The position numbers and the translations under genes are program-made. A model generated the notes under the pieces. The model had not been told where the DNA came from. It made no database searches and saw only the letters and a program-made list of their open reading frames with translations. Below are positions 1 through 5,192 of a DNA stretch of 5,192 nt, in pieces (the stretch's first letter is position 1; every line of letters begins with the position of its first letter). Source of the stretch: Eggerthellaceae bacterium (lineage in GTDB: Bacteria; Actinomycetota; Coriobacteriia; Coriobacteriales; Eggerthellaceae); assembly GCA_017459485.1 (NCBI GenBank), contig JAFUCW010000287.1, forward strand, positions 1 through 5,192, read 5' to 3'.

Positions 1-383
1 ACAAGGGCTACGGCTATGCTGCCGTTGTGGAAATACTTTCGGCCGCCCTTTCGGGGGGCGAGTTCATGAAGTCGCTCACAGGCGTTGCCGAAGACGGATC
101 CCCGAAGATGTACCACTTGGGCCATTTCTTCTTCGTGATCGACCCCGATTCATTCATGGGTCAGGATACGTTCCGCAAGACGGCGGGAGACATCTGCCGT
201 GCGTTGCGTGCCTCTGCGAAAGCTCCGGGATACGACCGCATATTCACAGCGGGCGAAAAAGAGCACGACGCCTGGCTCGAACGCAAGGAGAAGGGCGTGC
301 CTGTCGGAGAAGCGGTGCAAAAAGAGATGGTCCAGGTACGCGACAATCTGGGGCTCGATTACCGCTTCCCCTTCGAAGGCTAG
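1..383 (+). CDS. Ldh-family (malate/L-lactate dehydrogenase type) oxidoreductase, C-terminal part only
   Basis: This is the 3' end of a gene that begins before the window; the frame reads from base 3 to the TAG at 381-383, giving 126 residues. The visible part starts KGYGYAAVVEILSAALSGG, which matches the conserved glycine-rich stretch in the Ldh_2 family of malate, L-lactate and L-sulfolactate dehydrogenases. These cytosolic enzymes use NAD(P)H to interconvert 2-hydroxy and 2-oxo acids. Then come a GHFFFVIDPDSFM segment and a tail containing IFTAGEKEHDAWLERKEKGV, the usual family order of an 'acts on IDP' strand followed by a GE..... R...G tail. The catalytic and nucleotide-binding residues lie upstream and cannot be seen, so the substrate is unknown. 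Family assignment rests on remembered similarity. priA follows 72 bases downstream on the same strand with no obvious terminator between, so read-through is possible. An internal ATG at 27 is not the real start, because the conserved sequence is already present before it. Confidence 0.82.
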   Translation, partial: KGYGYAAVVEILSAALSGGEFMKSLTGVAEDGSPKMYHLGHFFFVIDPDSFMGQDTFRKTAGDICRALRASAKAPGYDRIFTAGEKEHDAWLERKEKGVPVGEAVQKEMVQVRDNLGLDYRFPFEG

Positions 384-414
384 TCCAAGATACGCCCTGA
401 ACGTTGCCCGAGTG

Positions 415-422
415 AAAAGGAG
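415..422 (+). other. Shine-Dalgarno-like AAAAGGAG, misplaced relative to the priA start
   Basis: This is the only strong Shine-Dalgarno-like sequence between the oxidoreductase stop and priA. It ends 33 bases before ATG 456, well beyond the usual 5-10 bases. No ATG, GTG or TTG lies at a workable distance after it, and the sequence right before ATG 456 (ATTGGGTC) is a weak match. Either priA is translated inefficiently, as suits a low-abundance protein, or RNA folding brings the site closer, or the motif is chance. I favour weak initiation. Confidence 0.3.
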
Positions 423-455
423 CACGGCCCGGTCAGACATCCGGACTATTGGGTC

Positions 456-2768
456 ATGCACATTGCATCGGTCATACTCGACATCGACACCCAGGCGCTC
501 GACAGCGCCTATTCCTACCTGGTCCCGGACCATATGGCGGAAGCGGAAGTGGGATGCGCCGTGCTCGTGCCCTTCGGAAGAAAGATGGACATCGGGTTTG
601 TCATGTCGATCGACGAACACGAAAGCGCAGACGACATCGGCGTCGACCCGACCAAGCTCAAGCAGATCAAAGAGGTTTTGAGCAAGTCGTATTTCAATGA
701 GCATGCGGCTCAGTGCGTGCACTATCTGAGCAAACGCTATCTCTCTCCCCTTTCGCGCTGCGTAAGGCTCTTCACACCACCTGGAGGCGTTCCTCGCATC
801 AAGCGCAACGGACACGCATACCACATAGAGCAGCCTTCCGTGGGCGAAGTGGACGACCGATGGGTCACGCTCGTTGCCGATTCGGACTTCGTCCCCAAAA
901 AAACCGCCGCAAAGCAGATCGCTATCCTCGATGCCCTCTCCAAAGGCGACCTACGCGTTGCAGAGCTTTCCGCTGAATACGGTTCGGTCTCTTCTTCGCT
1001 CAAGTCGCTCGAGGCGCATGGGGCGGTGCGCGTAGAGCGAAGGCGTCGCATGCGCGGTGTAGACCTATCTGCAAGCGGCGTTCCTTCCGAATATGCGCTG
1101 GTCGACTTCGGCGCGATCGAAAAACCCGCGCTGACGCATGGGCAGCAGGAAGCACTCGAAGAAATCAGGCGGGCAAGTGACGCGCGCAGCGGGCGCGTTG
1201 TGGTAGTCGACGGGGTAACCGGTTCGGGGAAAACGGAAGTCTACCTGCGCGCCATCGAGCACGAGGTGCGCCAAGGCAGAACCGCCATCGTCCTGGTTCC
1301 GGAAATATCGCTCACCCCGCAGACGGTGGCGCGGTTCCGCAGCCGCTTCGGAGACATGATCGCCGTTCTGCATTCCGCCATGAGCGACGGGGAGCGCTAC
1401 GACCAATGGGACCTTATCAGAAGCGGTTCGGCCCGTGTGGTCATTGGCGCACGAAGCGCCCTGTTCTCCCCCGTCACTGACCTTGGCATCATCGTGATAG
1501 ACGAAGAGCACGAAAGCAGCTACAAGCAAGACAGCGCGCCACGCTACGTTTCGCGCGACGTTGCCGAATGGATGGTACGGAACACAGGAGCAACACTGGT
1601 TCTGGGATCGGCCACGCCGTCGATCGAATCGCTCTACCGCGTAGCGAAATGCGACGAATGGACAAGCGTAGAGCTGCCCCAACGGGCCAACGGCAAGCCC
1701 CTGCCCACCATAGAAGTTGTCGACATGGCAGCGGAGTTCGGCGGCGGAAGCAGATCGATGTTCTCCCACAAGCTCGCCCAATCGCTGCACCAAACCCTCT
1801 CAGTTGGGCGCAAGGCCGTCCTGCTGCTCAATCAGCGGGGCTTTGCCTCCTTCCTGCTTTGCCGCGAATGCGGATTCGTGCCCGAGTGCCCCAATTGCTC
1901 CACGTCCATGACGTACCACGAACAAGGCAACATGCTGGTATGCCACCATTGCGCCCGGCACGAACACGCACCCGTCGCATGCCCCGAATGCTCAAGCCCC
2001 TACCTGAAGCGTTTTGGCGCGGGTACGCAGCGTGTCGAAGCCGAGCTCCTTTCGCTGCTTGACTCGTTTGCCGACATAGACGCATTGGTTGTGCGAATGG
2101 ACGCAGACACCACCAGGACCAAAGGGGCGCACCAGGCCCTGCTCGAGAAGTTCGCGTCTGCCGACGCTGCCGTATTGCTGGGCACTCAGATGATCGCGAA
2201 GGGACTCGACTTCGACGACGTGACGCTGGTGGGGGTGATTAACGCGGACACCCAATTGCGCTTGCCCGACTTTCGCGCCGCAGAGCGCACGTTCGCCCTC
2301 ATCGAGCAAGTTGCAGGACGTGCAGGACGCGCAGACCTCGAGGGCACGGTCATAGTCCAGACCTACCAGGCACGATCGGTTGCCATACAGGCTGCAGCGC
2401 ACTACGATCGCGCCAGCTTCCTGAAAGACGAGCTTCCCAAGCGCAAGATACTGCACTACCCTCCCTATGTGAACCTTGCCGACGTGCGCATCTGGGGAAA
2501 AAACGAGGAGGCGGTCCGCGCGGAAGCCGAATCCATCTATCGGCAAATCGACCAATTGCGCACGCAGAAACTAGGGCACTCCTGGATCGTGCTGCCCCCC
2601 ACTACCTGCGTTCTGTCCCGCCTGAAGGGGGCCTGGCGCTACCACATAACGGTCAAGGCGCCCCTGGACGCCGACGTGGGAACGTCGCTCGAACCCATCT
2701 TCAGGTCAAGGAAGGCGGTCGAGGGAATTAGCGTAGCGGTCGACATCGACCCCACTTCGCTTCTCTAG
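456..2768 (+). CDS. priA: Primosomal protein N', replication-restart helicase PriA
   Basis: PriA is a 3'-to-5' superfamily 2 DNA helicase that recognises stalled forks and D-loops and starts reloading of the replicative helicase. The 770-residue length is normal for the family. Residues 1-110 form the N-terminal 3'-end-binding domain (YSYLVP at 19-24, VPFGRK at 38-43). Residues 145-200 fit the winged-helix domain. Helicase lobe 1 has Walker A GVTGSGKT (253-260), the DEEH box (349-352) and SATPS (385-389). Eight cysteines at 469, 472, 478, 481, 496, 499, 509 and 512 form the two-zinc module. Lobe 2 has GTQMIAKGLDF (576-586) and QVAGRAGR (618-625). The C-terminal domain follows from about 640. 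Every key residue I looked for is present, so it should be an active helicase. ATG 456 is the first possible start in this frame after the upstream TAG at 381, and the protein aligns with PriA from its first residues. The ribosome-binding site is poor: a good AAAAGGAG at 415-422 is 33 bases too far upstream. Confidence 0.97.
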   Translation: MHIASVILDIDTQALDSAYSYLVPDHMAEAEVGCAVLVPFGRKMDIGFVMSIDEHESADDIGVDPTKLKQIKEVLSKSYFNEHAAQCVHYLSKRYLSPLSRCVRLFTPPGGVPRIKRNGHAYHIEQPSVGEVDDRWVTLVADSDFVPKKTAAKQIAILDALSKGDLRVAELSAEYGSVSSSLKSLEAHGAVRVERRRRMRGVDLSASGVPSEYALVDFGAIEKPALTHGQQEALEEIRRASDARSGRVVVVDGVTGSGKTEVYLRAIEHEVRQGRTAIVLVPEISLTPQTVARFRSRFGDMIAVLHSAMSDGERYDQWDLIRSGSARVVIGARSALFSPVTDLGIIVIDEEHESSYKQDSAPRYVSRDVAEWMVRNTGATLVLGSATPSIESLYRVAKCDEWTSVELPQRANGKPLPTIEVVDMAAEFGGGSRSMFSHKLAQSLHQTLSVGRKAVLLLNQRGFASFLLCRECGFVPECPNCSTSMTYHEQGNMLVCHHCARHEHAPVACPECSSPYLKRFGAGTQRVEAELLSLLDSFADIDALVVRMDADTTRTKGAHQALLEKFASADAAVLLGTQMIAKGLDFDDVTLVGVINADTQLRLPDFRAAERTFALIEQVAGRAGRADLEGTVIVQTYQARSVAIQAAAHYDRASFLKDELPKRKILHYPPYVNLADVRIWGKNEEAVRAEAESIYRQIDQLRTQKLGHSWIVLPPTTCVLSRLKGAWRYHITVKAPLDADVGTSLEPIFRSRKAVEGISVAVDIDPTSLL

Positions 2769-2790
2769 AGACGCGCCGTCGCGATTTCAC

Positions 2791-2808
2791 CGGCACATGT
2801 TCATGCCG
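2791..2808. terminator. Weak candidate bidirectional terminator hairpin between priA and metK
   Basis: CGGCA at 2791-2795 pairs with TGCCG at 2804-2808 around an 8-base loop. On the plus strand it is followed by CTTTCAGCGTTT, which is only loosely T-rich; on the minus strand no T-run follows. The site is 22 bases after the priA stop and 31 bases beyond the metK stop, the right place for a shared terminator of two converging genes. The stem is short and the U-tract poor, so this is a tentative call. Confidence 0.3.
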
Positions 2809-2825
2809 CTTTCAGCGTTTCTGGA

Positions 2826-2852
2826 CGTTGGACTGGCGGCTAAGCTCCAACG
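2826..2852. repeat. Perfect 7-bp inverted repeat across the metK stop codon
   Basis: CGTTGGA at 2826-2832 and TCCAACG at 2846-2852 are exact reverse complements separated by 13 bases. In the metK transcript the TAG stop codon (2842-2840) falls in the loop. Neither strand has a T-run after the stem, so it is not a classical intrinsic terminator. It may be a 3' stabilising or pausing hairpin, or part of convergent-gene termination together with the shorter hairpin beside it, or chance. Confidence 0.4.
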
Positions 2853-4126
2853 GCTGTGCGCAACGCGTCCACTTTGTCCGTTCGCTCCCAAGTAAACTCG
2901 GGCAGCTCGCGACCGAAATGTCCATAAGCAGCCGTTTTTCGATAGATGGGACGGCGCAGATCGAGTGCGTCGATGATCGCGCCAGGTCGAAGGTCGAACA
3001 CTTCGCGCACCGCTTCCTCGATACGGCGAACGGGAACCGTTTCGGTGCCGAATGTCTCGACAAGGAGCGAAAGGGGCCTTGCAACGCCAATGGCGTAGGC
3101 GAATTGGACTTCGGCGCGCTCGGCAAGCCCGGCCGCCACGATGTTTTTCGCGACCCATCGCGCCGCATACGCAGCTGAACGGTCCACCTTGGTGCAATCC
3201 TTGCCCGAAAAGGCACCACCGCCATGGCGTCCCATGCCACCATAGGTGTCCACGATGATCTTGCGGCCCGTCAGACCGGTGTCGCCCATGGGGCCGCCGA
3301 CCACGAATCGCCCTGTAGGATTCACAAACACTTCGGCGCCTTCCCACTTCACTTGTTCGGCGTCGAACACGGGGGCGATAACATGCTCGATCAGGTCCCT
3401 TTTGATCTGGTCGACCTCGACTTCGGGGGCATGTTGGGTCGAAACAAGCACCTTTTCCACGCCGACCGGCCTGTCGTTTTCGTAGCGAACGCTCACCTGC
3501 GTTTTGCCGTCTGGCCTGAGATAGGAAAGCGTCCCGTCCTTTCGAACCGCAGTCAAGCGCTCTGCAAGCCTATGCGAAAGGAAGATGGGCATGGGCATAA
3601 GCGTCGAAGTCTCGTTGCAAGCGTAGCCGAACATGACGCCCTGGTCTCCGGCCCCGATGCGGTCGTAGGGGTCAGAGCCGTCCGCCTCGCCCTGCTGGAT
3701 CTCGTAGCTTTCGTCGACACCAGCAGCAATGTCGAGCGACTGCGGATGCATGTAGTTCGCAACGGCGCACGTTTCGGCGTCGAACCCCATATCGGAGCCC
3801 GTATAGCCGATGTCGCGCACCACGTCGCGCACGATGTCGTCTACATCAACATATCCCTGAGTGCGTACCTCGCCCATGACAGTGATAATCCCCGTGGTGG
3901 TGAACGTCTCCACTGCGCAGCGCACATCTTCGACTCGGGCGGGCCTGCCGCTGCGGGGGGACACGTAGCCCTCCGCCTCGAGGAAGGCCTCGCGCGTAAG
4001 GATGGCGTCAAGAATGGCGTCGGAGACTTGGTCGCAGATCTTGTCAGGGTGGCCTTCTGTCACAGACTCGCTTGTGAACAGGTATGTTTTACCGTTGCCG
4101 GAATCCTCTTCAAACGTTTCGCCCAT
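2840..4126 (-). CDS. metK: S-adenosylmethionine synthetase (methionine adenosyltransferase)
   Basis: MetK is a cytosolic enzyme that makes S-adenosylmethionine from ATP and methionine, releasing phosphate and pyrophosphate; the product feeds methylation and polyamine synthesis. Family signatures are clear: [17 protein letters not shown] (17-33, with His26 and Asp28), the hexapeptide-type GAGDQG (158-163), [11 protein letters not shown] (287-297) and the phosphate loop GGGAFSGKD (302-310). Lys289, Lys309, Lys313 and Asp315 line up with E. coli Lys245, Lys265, Lys269 and Asp271. FDLRPG (377-382) and AAYGHFGRE (399-407) close the protein. At 428 residues it is longer than the 384 of E. coli, with about 12 extra residues at the N terminus, an insertion around 44-68 and another near 143-155. 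The usual proline in KDPTKVDRS is a cysteine here (Cys311). The start is secure: an in-frame TAG lies directly before the ATG, and AAAGGAGG sits 8 bases upstream. It converges with priA and diverges from the next gene. Confidence 0.98.
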   Translation of the reverse strand: MGETFEEDSGNGKTYLFTSESVTEGHPDKICDQVSDAILDAILTREAFLEAEGYVSPRSGRPARVEDVRCAVETFTTTGIITVMGEVRTQGYVDVDDIVRDVVRDIGYTGSDMGFDAETCAVANYMHPQSLDIAAGVDESYEIQQGEADGSDPYDRIGAGDQGVMFGYACNETSTLMPMPIFLSHRLAERLTAVRKDGTLSYLRPDGKTQVSVRYENDRPVGVEKVLVSTQHAPEVEVDQIKRDLIEHVIAPVFDAEQVKWEGAEVFVNPTGRFVVGGPMGDTGLTGRKIIVDTYGGMGRHGGGAFSGKDCTKVDRSAAYAARWVAKNIVAAGLAERAEVQFAYAIGVARPLSLLVETFGTETVPVRRIEEAVREVFDLRPGAIIDALDLRRPIYRKTAAYGHFGRELPEFTWERTDKVDALRTAVGA

Positions 4127-4132
4127 CTAGGT

Positions 4133-4159
4133 ATCCTCCTTTAGGTTGCGCGTGAGGAT
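4133..4159 (-). promoter_or_regulatory. Inverted repeat that could hide the metK ribosome-binding site
   Basis: In the metK leader, ATCCTC (4159-4154) is an exact reverse complement of GAGGAT (4138-4133), with a 15-base loop. The second arm contains GAGG of the Shine-Dalgarno. If the hairpin forms, ribosome binding would be reduced. A small competing pair just upstream, GCAG with CTGC, could favour the open state. I do not recognise a known SAM riboswitch class here: the leader is too short for SAM-I and its conserved core is not visible. Six base pairs over a 15-base loop is only a modest stem, so regulation is a hypothesis. Confidence 0.35.
4135..4142 (-). promoter_or_regulatory. Strong Shine-Dalgarno of metK
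   Basis: On the minus strand this reads AAAGGAGG, a near-perfect anti-16S complement, with 8 bases to the metK ATG. It decides the start. It is far stronger than the site before priA, as expected for an abundant enzyme. Four of its bases (GAGG) also belong to an inverted repeat with an upstream ATCCTC, so access may depend on leader folding. Confidence 0.85.
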
Positions 4160-4176
4160 GCAGTCATTGCGCTGCC

Positions 4177-4189
4177 GTTCTTTCAGAAC
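4177..4189. promoter_or_regulatory. Perfect dyad GTTCT-TTC-AGAAC, possible operator or hairpin
   Basis: Five-base arms are separated by three bases. The dyad lies just before the overlapping -10 candidates, so it would cover the start point of a metK transcript from TATCAT and the spacer of the plus-strand promoter. In the metK leader it could also form a small hairpin with a 3-base loop. The half-sites run GTTC...GAAC, the opposite order to a Gram-positive LexA box (GAAC...GTTC), so I do not call it an SOS site. The regulator is unknown. Confidence 0.35.
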
Positions 4190-4212
4190 AATGATACACT
4201 CAAACAAGGGGA

Positions 4213-4230
4213 AGTGCAGTGTTATGCACT
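4213..4230. promoter_or_regulatory. Dyad AGTGCA-N6-TGCACT, candidate operator
   Basis: Perfect 6-base arms (4213-4218 and 4225-4230) with a 6-base spacer give half-site centres 12 bases apart, close to one helical turn, as expected for a dimeric repressor. It sits over the -17 to -34 stretch of the candidate metK promoter and just after the likely start of the plus-strand transcript, so one bound protein could affect both. I cannot name the regulator. It could also be an RNA hairpin in the 5' leader of the plus-strand gene. Confidence 0.4.
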
Positions 4231-4259
4231 CCGAAATATATGCAACCCTGTTCTCGCAC

Positions 4260-4265
4260 AAGGAG
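4260..4265 (+). promoter_or_regulatory. Shine-Dalgarno of the ATP-grasp-like gene
   Basis: AAGGAG with 5 bases (TAAAC) before ATG 4271. The good match and normal spacing fix this start over any other nearby candidate. Confidence 0.8.
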
Positions 4266-4270
4266 TAAAC

Positions 4271-5192
4271 ATGGGAAACAACGCAGCGTACACCAAAGAG
4301 TTTATCGACATAGTAAGTTCGCTTAACGGCGACATTCCTGGCCGCAAGGCCGCTCAAAGCTACATGCAAAACTCCACCGCCATCGTTCATGACAAGCATG
4401 TGCCGTCGTCCTATCTTCCGCGTTTTTTCGACCAGCGCACCTATGACACGTTCAAGCGCGTTTCCGAAACCACGTATTCGATAGCGGCGAAAATAATGCA
4501 GCACTACCTTGACGACCCGTCCTACCGTTCGCTGTTCGACTTCGACGAGCGCATCGTCGAGCTGATACTGTTGCCGCGCGGATACCCCGACATCCTCCCC
4601 TTTGCACGCATAGACGTGTTTCTAGACGAAGAAACGTACCGATGCGGATTCTGCGAGCTGAACGCCGATGGGTCGAGCGGATTGAACGAGGACCGCGAGC
4701 AAAACGCCAGCTTCGAAGGAAGCCCCGCCCTGAAGCTGTTTGCCCAAAACCACACGCTTGCGACGAGCGAGTTATTCGATACGTGGGTCGACGAGTTCCT
4801 GGCGATCTATGGACGCTACGAACGCAAGGTCGACAATCCTCAAATCGCCATAGTTGATTTCCTGGGGCCGAGCGCCATTACGGCAGAATTCGAAGAGTTC
4901 TGCCGTAGATTCAGCAAGCGTGGCGTCGTGTGCTTTATATCTGACGTTCGTGACCTGCGCTACGAAGGACAATGGCTTCATACGGTTGATGGAAAACGCG
5001 TAGACGCGGTGTTCAGGCGCTGCGTGACAAGCGACATCCTTGACCATTGGGACGAATCTTTGCCTCTTATCAACGCAGTCAGGGACGAAAAAGTAGCCTT
5101 GATCGGCAGTTTCGCTGGCCACATACCGCATGACAAACAGATTTTCGACGCTATGCACCACCCATTGACTCAAGCTTTTCTGACAGACGAAG
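4271..5192 (+). CDS. Glutathionylspermidine-synthase-like / circularly permuted ATP-grasp ligase, N-terminal part
   Basis: The frame is open from ATG 4271 to the right edge (307 full codons, no stop), so the gene continues beyond the window. There is no signal peptide or membrane segment, so it is probably cytosolic. An N-terminal helical region (1-105) is followed by ARIDVFLDEE (112-121) and GFCELNADGSSGLNEDRE (126-143). I recognise the latter as resembling the 'E-x-N-x-D' strand of glutathionylspermidine-synthase-like and circularly permuted ATP-grasp proteins, which join a carboxylate to an amine using ATP. A Rossmann-like stretch follows (191-225: IAIVDFLGP, VVCFISDV). Then VDAVFRRCVTSDI (244-256) and SFAGHIPHDKQIF (280-292) look like the family's 'D-x-V-x-RR' and 'N/D-K' segments. 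The main ATP- and Mg-binding residues should lie past the edge, so activity and substrate cannot be judged. Superfamily placement is from memory of motifs and is moderate; the gene itself is firm. It is divergent from metK. Confidence 0.75.
   Translation, partial: MGNNAAYTKEFIDIVSSLNGDIPGRKAAQSYMQNSTAIVHDKHVPSSYLPRFFDQRTYDTFKRVSETTYSIAAKIMQHYLDDPSYRSLFDFDERIVELILLPRGYPDILPFARIDVFLDEETYRCGFCELNADGSSGLNEDREQNASFEGSPALKLFAQNHTLATSELFDTWVDEFLAIYGRYERKVDNPQIAIVDFLGPSAITAEFEEFCRRFSKRGVVCFISDVRDLRYEGQWLHTVDGKRVDAVFRRCVTSDILDHWDESLPLINAVRDEKVALIGSFAGHIPHDKQIFDAMHHPLTQAFLTDE

Larger units (their letters stand above)
4127..4270. promoter_or_regulatory. Divergent control region between metK and the ATP-grasp-like gene
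   Basis: These 144 bases must hold the start signals for both flanking genes. The best -10 candidates overlap: minus-strand TATCAT (4196-4191), a 5/6 match reading toward metK, and plus-strand TACACT (4195-4200) with an extended TG at 4192-4193 reading toward the ATP-grasp-like gene. Neither has a convincing -35. An alternative plus-strand pair is TTGCGC (4167-4172) with AATGAT (4190-4195), spaced 17. Two dyads flank this point. The positions fit shared control of both genes, but all promoter calls are by eye. Confidence 0.4.

Noticed and set aside
150..824. 224-codon minus-strand open frame opposite the oxidoreductase end and priA start
   Set aside because: It spans two plus-strand genes and their gap, with no domain recognised; typical antisense frame in GC-rich DNA. 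The same applies to the minus frames at 1065-1793 and 1992-2555.
897..903. Run of seven A within priA, possible slippage or phase-variation site
   Set aside because: The zero-frame context is CCC AAA AAA ACC, which is not a proper X-XXY-YYZ slippery heptamer. It encodes two lysines in the linker before the winged-helix domain, and seven bases is short for phase variation.
3224..4144. 306-codon plus-strand open frame lying opposite metK
   Set aside because: It is the antisense shadow of metK in GC-rich DNA. The minus frame carries every MetK motif and a strong Shine-Dalgarno, while this translation is His/Arg/Val-rich with no recognisable domain.
4146..4172. TTGCGC repeated 21 bases apart (4146-4151 and 4167-4172)
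   Set aside because: Two helical turns of spacing is suggestive of a binding-site pair, but a 6-base GC-rich word repeating once is expected often in this composition. The second copy may only be a -35-like element.
4177..4189. LexA/SOS box
   Set aside because: The half-sites are in the reverse order (GTTC then GAAC) and the spacing does not match the Gram-positive GAAC-N4-GTTC consensus.
4127..4200. SAM riboswitch before metK
   Set aside because: The leader is short, and I see neither the SAM-I core nor clear features of other SAM classes. Only a small Shine-Dalgarno-overlapping inverted repeat is supported.
4127..4504. 125-codon minus-strand open frame ending right before the metK ATG, which looks like an upstream operon gene
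   Set aside because: It overlaps the start of the plus-strand ATP-grasp-like gene, crosses the whole intergenic region and has no recognisable domain. The plus-strand frame has a good ribosome-binding site and conserved motifs.
4772..5173. 133-codon minus-strand open frame near the right edge
   Set aside because: It is a shadow of the plus-strand ATP-grasp-like frame, which runs unbroken from 4271 to the edge and has family-like motifs in this stretch.

Overview
The window holds ordinary chromosomal bacterial DNA: four protein genes and short intergenic gaps. It is GC-rich with GC-rich third codon positions, and the genes are tightly packed. The best guess for the organism is an anaerobic Actinomycetota of the Coriobacteriia/Eggerthellaceae type, at moderate to low confidence. 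This is inferred from composition and protein style, with no marker gene to confirm it. PriA keeps a full Walker A motif and all eight zinc cysteines. That argues against the class Actinomycetes (Mycobacterium, Streptomyces), whose PriA is known to be helicase-degenerate. I see no CRISPR array, tRNA, rRNA, insertion sequence, phage gene or attachment site.

Layout: (1) 1-383, plus strand: the C-terminal 126 residues of an Ldh-family (malate/L-lactate dehydrogenase type) NAD(P)-dependent oxidoreductase, cut by the left edge. (2) 456-2768, plus strand: a complete priA, the replication-restart helicase, 72 bases after the oxidoreductase. (3) 2769-2839: a 71-base convergent gap with two weak inverted repeats, one running over the metK stop codon. 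(4) 2840-4126, minus strand: a complete metK (S-adenosylmethionine synthetase) with an excellent Shine-Dalgarno sequence. (5) 4127-4270: a 144-base divergent control region with two perfect dyads and an inverted repeat that covers part of the metK ribosome-binding site. (6) 4271 to the right edge, plus strand: the first 307 codons of a protein resembling the glutathionylspermidine-synthase-like, circularly permuted ATP-grasp ligases. The right edge cuts it.

How the genes relate: priA and metK are unrelated housekeeping genes that face each other. The ATP-grasp-like gene is divergent from metK and shares a short regulatory region with it, so the two may be controlled together. No shared pathway can be shown from sequence. 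The least understood parts are the partial ATP-grasp-like gene and the metK leader. Nothing here demonstrates a new multi-gene system.
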